A DNA stretch of 64,000 nt from UBA3537 sp965658025 (GTDB taxonomy: Bacteria; Bacteroidota; Bacteroidia; Flavobacteriales; Flavobacteriaceae): contig CBFHQL010000008.1 in NCBI GenBank assembly GCA_965658025.1, forward strand, positions 6,060 to 70,059, read 5' to 3'. Below, piece after piece: positions 56,872 through 64,000 of the stretch. The translations under genes were made by a program, and so were the position numbers. The notes beneath the pieces are model-generated. The model searched no databases and was not told the origin of the DNA. It saw nothing but the letters and a program-made list of their open reading frames with translations. The stretch's first letter is position 1, and the number at the start of each line of letters is the position of its first letter.

Positions 56872-57476
56872 TAAATGTGTCGCTTTATCTTAGTAATGGT
56901 ATTCACATGAAGACCTGTAATCTTAGCAACTTCAATGTTTTTATATCCTTTTCGAAGTAATTCTAAACCCTTTTTATTTCGTGGCTTCGACAAAAAACGA
57001 ATTGGATCTTCAATAGATCCTGGTTTTCTCCCAAGATATTTTGTTGAATCTAATTTAGCCAACTCAATACCCTCACATTGACGTTCTTTTGAAAGTTTTC
57101 GTTCCATCTCAGCGACGACTCCAAGAATTGAAATTATCATTTTAGAGATTGGATTTTCCTCTTTGTCTTCATTGAGTGTGCATAGACCCTGCGACAAAAA
57201 ATTGACTGGGATTCCTCTCTCAGTGGTGTAATGAATAAAATTTATAATATCTCTGAGGTCTCGACCGCAACGATCAATTTGCCAAACAGAAATAGACTTG
57301 ATTAATTGTCGATCAATTAGGGTTTTTAAGGATGAACCCTCGGGTCTTTCAAAAATTGGAATGGCTCCTGAACATTTATCTTCAATCACCTTATCAAAGT
57401 CATCTTCTTTTACTCTTTGCCGATCCGTTTTCTGATCTACGCTCGAAACTCTTGTGTATAGTACTGAAATACTCAT
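56871..57476 (-). CDS. Small serine resolvase/invertase
   Basis: A 201-residue recombinase of the Tn3 resolvase/DNA invertase type. The catalytic serine is in LYTRVSSVDQ (residue 11), with VWQIDRCGRDLRD and EMERKLSKERQ further on, and a C-terminal helix-turn-helix (GYKNIEVAKITGLHVNTITKI). It could resolve multimers of the element or invert DNA. No clear inverted crossover sites were found. It is the second serine recombinase of the island. Confidence 0.9.
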   Translation of the reverse strand: MSISVLYTRVSSVDQKTDRQRVKEDDFDKVIEDKCSGAIPIFERPEGSSLKTLIDRQLIKSISVWQIDRCGRDLRDIINFIHYTTERGIPVNFLSQGLCTLNEDKEENPISKMIISILGVVAEMERKLSKERQCEGIELAKLDSTKYLGRKPGSIEDPIRFLSKPRNKKGLELLRKGYKNIEVAKITGLHVNTITKIKRHI

Positions 57477-57766
57477 AATTCTAAGGTCTACCTATCTATA
57501 CCCTAAAATTATAGCAGCAACACCCCTCATGCAGCATAAAACCTATATTTTATCGCTATGAAAACACTCACAAATTAAAGTGTACGCTATTATTGTGATT
57601 AATGGATTTTGCCGACTAAAATTGGTGAAGGATCATACCGTGGGGGACCTCCCTGCAGCACTCCCTGCCGTATCCCCCCTTAAATACCTCTTTTTTTGGT
57701 ATCTGTAGAGGGGGGCAATGACCTGAGCGAATATTTTTCTGGATTTTTTGTAAAAACTCAAGTTTT
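57477..57766. other. Non-coding gap with alternative G-run/C-run hairpins
   Basis: No coding sequence is seen. Two 8-base direct repeats CTCCCTGC (57649-57656, 57661-57668) lie between GGGGGA (57642-57647) and TCCCCC (57673-57678), which can pair. The same C-run (57674-57680) can instead pair with AGGGGGG (57709-57715), enclosing a nested ATACC/GGTAT hairpin. The two stems exclude each other. Confidence 0.6.
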
Positions 57767-58186
57767 TTAAAAAATAAATTTTCCAGAATTTTCTCTAAAA
57801 ATCAGTTTTACACCTGAAGTAGTTTCTCTACCATTGTTTTTTATATTATCCACAAAATCCAAAACATCTTCGATAAACTGTTCATCAAAGTCGTTTTTAA
57901 TATTTTTATCTGCTACTTTATAACATAACTCTACAAACTCAATAAACCATTCAGTTATATCAATATATGTAGTGTGTTCTAGTTGTCCAAAATATAAATT
58001 TTGAACATCTTTTTCATTTAAATTCTTACCAATTAATAAAGCATCATCATAGCTATTTGAAAATTCTGGATTTAACCGTCCTAATGTTTTTATCCATTTA
58101 TCACCATCTGAAACATATTTTCTTAACTGATCTTTTGTTAAAGGTTCACCCCCATTAATTTCTTCTTTTAATAATATAAATGATAA
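57767..58186 (-). pseudogene. 5'-truncated gene fragment of unknown family
   Basis: A 139-codon open frame on the minus strand with no ATG, GTG or TTG near its beginning; two in-frame TAA codons lie just upstream. The product (GGEPLTKDQLRKYVSDGDKW ... FIEDVLDFVDNIKNN) is acidic and protein-like, with normal codon use. It is not recognised. It abuts, head to head, a fragment of a polymerase-like gene, suggesting both lost their 5' ends in one rearrangement. Confidence 0.5.
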
Positions 58187-58187
58187 T

Positions 58188-58823
58188 TATTATGAGGTTG
58201 ATGGTAGGATTGATGATAGATTGAATATATCACATATCAAAGTACACGATACTGATTCTTACATTATGTTAGGAGATATTGATAAAATCCTTATGAATAA
58301 TGAGTTTAGCCAGTATATAAATCTTGTGGTGAGTGGTACTCTTTATGAGTTTTTAGAGCACCGTTTTGGTGTGGAATTAGGTGAAACCTTTGTTAACCGT
58401 AAAGAGGTTAAAACAGCAGTATTTCAAGTGCTATTTACAGATAATAGGTTTTTGGGGCAAGAGCATGCAAAACTAAAAAAGATGTTTAAGAAGATGTTCC
58501 CATACGTGTATGAGGTGTTTAGACAACTTAAAAGTAAAGACAAAACATTACTTCCAAGATTGTTACAGAGTATTGAGAGTTACTTAATGATAAATGTTAT
58601 AGCTAAACGTATTTCTATAGAATATCCAGATGCACCAATATTTACAATACACGATAGTATTTCTACCACAGAAGAATATGTAGATGTTGTTGAGGCTATA
58701 ATGAAAGAGGAATTATCAAAAGCTATAGGTAACGCACCTAAATTAGCTCGTGAGGAGTGGTGTAAAAGCAATATGCAAAAGCATCTTGAAAGTTTAAAAG
58801 AGAAAGCAAAGGTTGTAGTATAG
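58188..58823 (+). pseudogene. C-terminal fragment of a mobile-element polymerase-like protein
   Basis: About 211 codons; the nominal start at 58221 is a TTG, and protein-like sequence (YYEVDGRI) continues upstream of it, so the N-terminal part is missing. It resembles the end of a family of long proteins on Bacteroidota elements with polymerase-like features: SYLMINVIAKRISIEYPD followed by IFTIHDSISTT, where HDS is like motif C of single-subunit polymerases. Probably inactive as only this part remains. It lies 60 bases before the HYC_CC_PP gene and may mark the edge of another element that carried the metal operon. Confidence 0.6.
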
Positions 58824-58866
58824 TTTAAACTTCTGTTAAACAAAATAACGAGTTGTTAAAATTTTA

Positions 58867-58874
58867 TACCTTTG
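58867..58874 (+). promoter_or_regulatory. Promoter -7 element of the second HYC_CC_PP gene
   Basis: TACCTTTG, an exact TAnnTTTG, ends 9 bases before the ATG at 58884, implying a message with almost no leader. Confidence 0.5.
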
Positions 58875-58883
58875 CAAATAGAT

Positions 58884-59297
58884 ATGAAGCAATTTTTCCA
58901 TAAAATAATGTCTTTAGCAATGGCTTTTGTAGTGTTATTCTCTACAATGTCATTTACTGTGAATATGCATTATTGCGGAGATACGTTAGTAGAAACTGCT
59001 ATTTTCCATAAGGCCAAAGGGTGCGGAATGGAAATGGAAAAGCCTTCAACCGAAGGATGTTCTATTACCAAGAAAAATTGTTGTGATGATAAACAATTAG
59101 CAATTGAAGGTCAAGACGAATTACAATTGCAAGTTGACAAAATTACGTTTGAGCAACAAGTATTTATAGCTTCATTTGTTTACACTTATATTAACCTTTT
59201 TGAAGGTTTAGACAATAATGTATCTACTTACGAAGAATACGAACCGCCACTCGTCGTCAGGCAACTCTACAAGATTGACGAGACTTATTTAATTTGA
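58884..59297 (+). CDS. HYC_CC_PP family protein
   Basis: A 137-residue protein with an N-terminal hydrophobic segment (IMSLAMAFVVLFSTMSF), then HYCGD (near residue 31), CG and CS cysteines, NCCDD, and a C-terminal EPPLVVRQ ending YLI. These three blocks define the family. Start is the ATG at 58884; the TTG 12 bases upstream lies in the promoter element. It has the same length and layout as 27173-27586. It opens a CusA-TolC operon, so it likely works in metal efflux, perhaps binding metal through Cys/His outside the cytoplasm. Exact role unknown. Confidence 0.85.
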   Translation: MKQFFHKIMSLAMAFVVLFSTMSFTVNMHYCGDTLVETAIFHKAKGCGMEMEKPSTEGCSITKKNCCDDKQLAIEGQDELQLQVDKITFEQQVFIASFVYTYINLFEGLDNNVSTYEEYEPPLVVRQLYKIDETYLI

Positions 59298-59300
59298 TTT

Positions 59301-59394
59301 TTAAACAATAGACTTTTATATCCTATGACTGCAATGTCGTAAGGATAATTTGTTGTATTCGGTGTTGTCGTAACATCAATGTCTAACTGTTTAA
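59301..59394 (+). promoter_or_regulatory. Structured intercistronic leader before CusA
   Basis: Closing helix of 12 bp with one small internal loop (59301-59313 with 59381-59394) begins 3 bases after the upstream stop and ends 12 bases before the CusA ATG. Inside are an 11-bp hairpin with one bulged A (TATCCTATGAC, 59319-59329, with 59336-59347) and a 6-bp hairpin GGTGTT/AACATC (59361-59366 with 59372-59377). The layout matches the leader at 27587-27667. Confidence 0.5.
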
Positions 59395-59406
59395 TAATCA
59401 AAGCCA

Positions 59407-62400
59407 ATGCTCAATAAAAGCATCAAATTTTTAATAGAAAACAAACTCGTTGCAGTTCTGCTACTCGTCCTTTTTGTAGGATGGGGAACGGTTAATGCAC
59501 CTTTTAATTGGGATACTGGTTTCTTACCAAGTAATCCAGTTGCTGTAGATGCCATACCAGATATAGGCGAAAACCAACAAATCGTTTTTACCAAATGGGA
59601 TGGTCGCTCACCACAAGATATAGAAGACCAAATCACCTATCCACTCACAACATCTTTACTCGGTATTCCAGGTGTAAAAACCATTCGTAGTTCCTCTATG
59701 TTCGGTTTTTCAAGTATCTATATCATTTTTGAAGAAGACATAGAATTTTACTGGAGTAGAAGTCGTATTCTCGAAAAACTCAATTCTTTACCAAGTGACT
59801 TATTACCTGAAGGTGTTAATCCTGCTTTGGGTCCCGATGCCACAGGATTAGGACAAATATTTTGGTACACTCTTGAAGGACGTGATGAAAACGGAAATGT
59901 AACTGGTGGATGGGATTTACAAGAGTTACGCAGTATTCAAGATTACTATGTAAAGTATGCGTTGTCCTCTGCAAGTGGTGTTTCAGAGGTTGCTTCTATT
60001 GGTGGCTATGTTCAAGAATATCAAGTGGACGTAAATCCAGAACTAATGCGTCAGTATAATATTGGATTGCATCACGTTGTAAAAGCAGTTAAGGAAAGTA
60101 ATAAAGACATTGGTGCACAGACTTTGGAAATTAACCAAGCCGAATATTTAGTTCGTGGTTTGGGTTATGTGAAATCCATTTCAGACATCGAAAATGCGGT
60201 AGTCACTTCAGAAGATTATACTTCAATTAGGATAAAGGATATAGGTAAAGTATTATTAGGTCCTGCAACAAGACGTGGATTATTAGATAAAGAAGGCGCA
60301 GAGGTTGTTGGTGCTGTTGTGGTGGCTCGTTATGGCGCAAACCCAATGGAAGTCATTAATAACGTAAAGGAGAAAATTAACGAGTTAAGCGCAGGATTAC
60401 CTTCGAAAGTATTAGCGGATGGTAGAACCTCACAAGTTACCATAGTGCCTTTTTATGACAGAACAGAACTGATACAAGAAACATTAGGCACACTTAACGA
60501 AGCCTTAACTCTTGAAATATTGATTACCATTTTAGTAATAATTATTATGGTGTTTAACCTTCGAGCTTCAGTACTAATTTCTGGACTACTGCCAGTAGCA
60601 GTTTTAATGGTATTTATAGCGATGAAACTCTTTGGTGTAGATGCCAACATTGTCGCTTTATCAGGTATTGCAATTGCTATTGGTACAATGGTCGATGTTG
60701 GTGTTATCCTTTCAGAAAATATTATTCGTCATTTAGATGAAGATGATGGAACTCAATCCATTAATACGGTAGTTTATAACGCAACAGCTGAAGTGTCTGG
60801 CGCAATCGTAACCGCAGTTATGACAACTATTATCAGTTTCATTCCTGTATTTACAATGATTGGAGCAGAAGGAAAACTATTCAGACCATTAGCATTCACA
60901 AAAACTTTTGCATTAACAGCATCCATTATTGTAGCGTTATTTTTGATTCCACCGTTTGCTGCATTCTTATTCCGAAAGAAAAACATTAAAAACACTTTTA
61001 AATATGTTTTAAATGGTGTTTTAATAGCGTTAGGTATCGCTGCAATTATCTATGGGTATTGGTTAGGTTTGATATTAATAGCTTTTGGAATTACAGCACT
61101 TCTCAACCTTCAAAATAAGATAACGGACAAACAAGCTAACCTTATTAATATTATTATTTCAGCATCAGCAATAGTATTCTTGTTAGCCGAATATTGGAGA
61201 CCATTAGGCGTTGATAAAAGCATTTTCTGGAATCTCATTTTCGTTAGTGTTATTTGCTTTGGTTTATTAGGTGTTTTCTCATTATTTATCAAATACTACA
61301 CACGCATTTTAAGGTGGTGCTTAAATAATAAGTTGCTCTTTTTATCAGTCCCAACAGCGATAGTAATCGCGGGATTTTTCATTATGAAAAATACAGGTAA
61401 GGAGTTTATGCCATCATTAAATGAGGGTTCGTTTCTATTGATGCCAACCTCAATGCCTCATTCTGGTGTGGAAGAAAACAAGCGTGTTTTGCAGCAATTA
61501 GATATGGCCGTTGCAAGTATTCCAGAAATTGAAACCGTAGTGGGTAAAGCAGGTAGAACAGAATCTGCTTTAGACCCTGCACCATTATCGATGTATGAAA
61601 ATGTCATTCAGTACAAACCTGAATATATGTTGAATGAATACAGAGAGCGTCAACGCTATAAAGTCAATGATGATGGCTTATTTGAGTTGAAGGATGGTCG
61701 TTTCATTGCAAATCCAAATACTACTGAAAATGTCACTTTAAGCACAGTCAAAAGGTCTCAATTAATAGAAGATAACAATGGCGAGTTCTATCGTAATTGG
61801 CGACCAGAGATACAGTCACCAGACGATATTTGGAATGAAATCGTAAGAGTCACCAAATTACCTGGTGTCACTTCTGCACCCAAACTTCAACCTATTGAAA
61901 CCCGATTGGTGATGCTACAAACAGGAATGCGAGCACCAATGGGAATTAAGGTTAAAGGTCAAGACTTAAAGCAAATAGAAGCGTTTGGAGTGCAATTAGA
62001 AAACATCATTAAGGAAGCTGAAGGTGTTAAAAAAGAAGCTGTTTTTGCAGACCGTATTGTTGGTAAACCCTATTTGTTAATTGATATTGATAGAGAAAAA
62101 ATTGCGCGTTATGGTATTTCAATACAAGATGTTCAAGATGTATTAAAAGTAGCAGTTGGTGGTATGGTCTTAACCCAAACGGTAGAAGGTCGAGAGCGAT
62201 ATGGTGTTCGAGTACGATACCCAAGAGAATTGCGTGCCAACCCAACAGACTTACAACAGATTTATGTACCAGTAGAAAAAGGCAGTCCAGTTCCTTTAAG
62301 CGAATTGGCAACAATAAAATATGAACAAGGTCCACAAGTTATTAAAAGTGAAGATACTTTTTTAGTAGGCTATGTCTTGTTTGATAAACTAGATGGTTTT

Positions 62401-63114
62401 GCCGAAGTCAATGTAGTTGAAAGCGCACAAGCTCTAATTCAGCAAAAGATAGATAGTGGCGAATTAGTAGTTCCAAAAGGTATTAACTACCAGTTTACAG
62501 GAACATACGAAAATCAGTTGCGAGCCGAAAAAACCTTGTCGGTTGTTGTGCCTTTAGCATTAGCAATTATTTTCTTAATTCTGTATTTCCAATTCCGTTC
62601 TGTAGGTACGTCATTAATGGTATTTACAGGTATTGCAGTAGCATTTGCAGGTGGTTTTATTATGATTTGGTTGTATGGTCAAGGATGGTTTTTAAACTTT
62701 AATTTCTTTGGCGAAAATCTACGTGATTTATTCCAAATACACCCAATTAATTTAAGTGTTGCAGTCTGGGTAGGGTTTATTGCACTATTCGGAATTGCAA
62801 CCGATGATGGTGTAGTAATGGCAACCTATTTAACGCAAACTTTTGATAGAAATACACCAGAGAATAAAAAGGAAATTAGAGCATCCATAGTGGAAGCAGG
62901 AGAAAAACGTATCAGACCCTGTTTAATGACTACAGCTACAACCATTTTAGCATTATTACCAGTATTAACCTCTACAGGTCGAGGAAGCGATATAATGATA
63001 CCTATGGCAATACCAAGCTTTGGTGGAATGCTTATAGCCTTAATAACCTTATTTGTTGTTCCAGTATTATATAGCTGGAAAGCCGAAGTTCAACTTAAAA
63101 GAACATCAAAATGA
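59407..63114 (+). CDS. CusA/CzcA-type heavy-metal RND efflux pump
   Basis: A 1235-residue inner-membrane RND pump. The N-terminus (SIKFLIENKLVAVLLLVLF) is the first helix; TMH4 has MVDVGVILSENIIRHL, with the charged residues of HME-RND pumps, and the pore domain has EFMPSLNEGSFLLMPTSMPH and KAGRTESALDPAP, closer to CusA (Cu/Ag) than CzcA (Zn/Co/Cd). It is about 190 residues longer than E. coli CusA; part of the extra length is a hydrophobic insert between about residues 525 and 630 with several added helices. It works with the TolC-like protein encoded next; the membrane fusion subunit would lie beyond the window. Confidence 0.9.
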   Translation: MLNKSIKFLIENKLVAVLLLVLFVGWGTVNAPFNWDTGFLPSNPVAVDAIPDIGENQQIVFTKWDGRSPQDIEDQITYPLTTSLLGIPGVKTIRSSSMFGFSSIYIIFEEDIEFYWSRSRILEKLNSLPSDLLPEGVNPALGPDATGLGQIFWYTLEGRDENGNVTGGWDLQELRSIQDYYVKYALSSASGVSEVASIGGYVQEYQVDVNPELMRQYNIGLHHVVKAVKESNKDIGAQTLEINQAEYLVRGLGYVKSISDIENAVVTSEDYTSIRIKDIGKVLLGPATRRGLLDKEGAEVVGAVVVARYGANPMEVINNVKEKINELSAGLPSKVLADGRTSQVTIVPFYDRTELIQETLGTLNEALTLEILITILVIIIMVFNLRASVLISGLLPVAVLMVFIAMKLFGVDANIVALSGIAIAIGTMVDVGVILSENIIRHLDEDDGTQSINTVVYNATAEVSGAIVTAVMTTIISFIPVFTMIGAEGKLFRPLAFTKTFALTASIIVALFLIPPFAAFLFRKKNIKNTFKYVLNGVLIALGIAAIIYGYWLGLILIAFGITALLNLQNKITDKQANLINIIISASAIVFLLAEYWRPLGVDKSIFWNLIFVSVICFGLLGVFSLFIKYYTRILRWCLNNKLLFLSVPTAIVIAGFFIMKNTGKEFMPSLNEGSFLLMPTSMPHSGVEENKRVLQQLDMAVASIPEIETVVGKAGRTESALDPAPLSMYENVIQYKPEYMLNEYRERQRYKVNDDGLFELKDGRFIANPNTTENVTLSTVKRSQLIEDNNGEFYRNWRPEIQSPDDIWNEIVRVTKLPGVTSAPKLQPIETRLVMLQTGMRAPMGIKVKGQDLKQIEAFGVQLENIIKEAEGVKKEAVFADRIVGKPYLLIDIDREKIARYGISIQDVQDVLKVAVGGMVLTQTVEGRERYGVRVRYPRELRANPTDLQQIYVPVEKGSPVPLSELATIKYEQGPQVIKSEDTFLVGYVLFDKLDGFAEVNVVESAQALIQQKIDSGELVVPKGINYQFTGTYENQLRAEKTLSVVVPLALAIIFLILYFQFRSVGTSLMVFTGIAVAFAGGFIMIWLYGQGWFLNFNFFGENLRDLFQIHPINLSVAVWVGFIALFGIATDDGVVMATYLTQTFDRNTPENKKEIRASIVEAGEKRIRPCLMTTATTILALLPVLTSTGRGSDIMIPMAIPSFGGMLIALITLFVVPVLYSWKAEVQLKRTSK

Positions 63115-64000
63115 AATATAAATCAATACAAATAAAAATCGTCTTGGCTCTTGGTTCTTGTTTTTTGAGTCTCTTTGCAAATGCACAACAATTAGAAAAG
63201 TTAATCAATGAAGCAGTAGAGAACAACCCAGAGATTCAAAAGTTTGAGTTACAATACAAAAGAGCTTCAGAAAAAGTAAATGAAGTGAATACCATTCCTA
63301 ATACCGAATTTGGTGTTGGTTATTTTGTAAGTGAACCGGAAACCAGAACAGGTGCACAACGCTTTAAAGTATCTGCTAAACAAATGTTACCGTGGTTTGG
63401 GACTATTACTTCGAGAGAAAATTATATGAGTTCATTGGCAGATGCTAAATACGAAGACATTGTCATCGCAAAGCGAAAACTAATGGCTTCGGTATCACAA
63501 TCCTATTATAATCTATACGCCAACAAAGCAAAGCAAGAGGTCTTAACTGAAAACATCAAACTATTAGAAACTTATGAGACGTTGGCATTAACTTCTGTTG
63601 AGGTTGGTAAAGCATCCGCAGTAGATGTATTGCGTTTACAAATGCGCCAAAACGAAATGCAACAATTAAAAGATGTATTGCAACAACAATTTTTAGCAGA
63701 ACAAACTAACTTCAATAATCTATTGAATAGAGATAATGATGTTACCGTGAATGTGGTAGATAGTTTAATGATACCTTCTGAAGACTTTGATATTACTTCT
63801 GAAAATTTAGCATTACATCCTGAATTACTAAAATATGATAAACTCTATCAATCCATAGAGCAATCAGAATTATTGAATCAAAAAGAAAGCAGTCCAATGA
63901 TTGGTTTTGGATTAGATTATATCAATGTTGCTGAAAGACCAAATATGGATTTCAGCGATAACGGAAAGGATATTGTAATGCCAATGGTTTCGGTATCTAT
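63111..64000 (+). CDS. TolC-family outer-membrane efflux protein (3' partial)
   Basis: The frame starts with an ATG overlapping the CusA stop by 4 bases and runs to the window edge (296 codons). A signal peptide (VLALGSCFLSLFANAQ) is followed by helical TolC-type repeats (INEAVENNPEIQKFELQYKR, SYYNLYANKAKQEVLTENIK, EVGKASAVDVLRLQMRQNEM). It would form the outer-membrane channel for the CusA pump. The C-terminal half is outside the window. Confidence 0.88.
   Translation, partial: MKYKSIQIKIVLALGSCFLSLFANAQQLEKLINEAVENNPEIQKFELQYKRASEKVNEVNTIPNTEFGVGYFVSEPETRTGAQRFKVSAKQMLPWFGTITSRENYMSSLADAKYEDIVIAKRKLMASVSQSYYNLYANKAKQEVLTENIKLLETYETLALTSVEVGKASAVDVLRLQMRQNEMQQLKDVLQQQFLAEQTNFNNLLNRDNDVTVNVVDSLMIPSEDFDITSENLALHPELLKYDKLYQSIEQSELLNQKESSPMIGFGLDYINVAERPNMDFSDNGKDIVMPMVSVS

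Noticed and set aside
58872..58884. TTG at 58872 as start of the HYC_CC_PP protein
   Set aside because: It lies inside the TACCTTTG promoter element; the ATG at 58884 gives a standard signal segment.

Overview
The window looks like a chromosome segment of a low-GC member of the Flavobacteriaceae (Bacteroidota). The signs are the gliding and type IX secretion genes gldB, gldC and gldKLMN, a very large secreted protein ending in a T9SS type B sorting domain, flavobacterial gene orders (topA / arginase-like / gldKLMN and miaB / sigma-54 activator / lptE / secG), promoters of the TTG ... TAnnTTTG type, and few Shine-Dalgarno sequences. Genus cannot be decided by eye.

Layout. 1-3200: end of a siroheme-dependent sulfite/nitrite reductase fused to a HEPN tail, then siroheme synthesis (cobA, precorrin-2 dehydrogenase) and an electron chain (ferredoxin reductase, 2Fe-2S ferredoxin). 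3330-8143: SAM-I riboswitch followed by a split methionine synthase and metF. 8200-12700: polyprenyl synthase, DNA primase, a degenerate response regulator, nadE. 12840-19370: giant T9SS cargo protein, gldB, gldC. 19386-24869: mreBCD-PBP2-rodA elongation operon (minus). 24967-27061: purH and a GAF-type methionine sulfoxide reductase. 27173-30288: a first metal-handling operon (HYC_CC_PP-like protein, TonB receptor, HMA protein). 30355-32701: groES-groEL with a frameshifted four-helix-bundle gene between them. 32834-37214: miaB to secG operon. 37357-46714: membrane protein, topA, arginase-like protein, gldKLMN. 46780-50368: housekeeping singles and an ABC-F ATPase. 50432: initiator tRNA-Met.

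From the tRNA-Met to about 58186 there is an integrated mobile element: a large serine recombinase whose last codons are antisense to the tRNA, two small proteins and a ParB-like protein that share a C-terminal module, a BT4734-type replication protein, a ribbon-helix-helix protein, a small resolvase overlapping a membrane zincin, and at the right end two gene fragments joined head to head. A second metal operon follows (HYC_CC_PP protein, CusA-type RND pump, TolC-like protein running off the window).

Strongest candidates for something new: (1) the ParB-like/adaptor trio in the island, with a shared C-terminal domain and a 90-bp near-identical 5' repeat; (2) structured intercistronic leaders, each predicted as a three-way junction, lying right after both HYC_CC_PP genes and just before the metal transporter start codons; (3) a G-run/C-run/G-run region able to form two mutually exclusive hairpins near the island's right end. 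All RNA structures are hand-folded and all functions are inferred from sequence reading alone.
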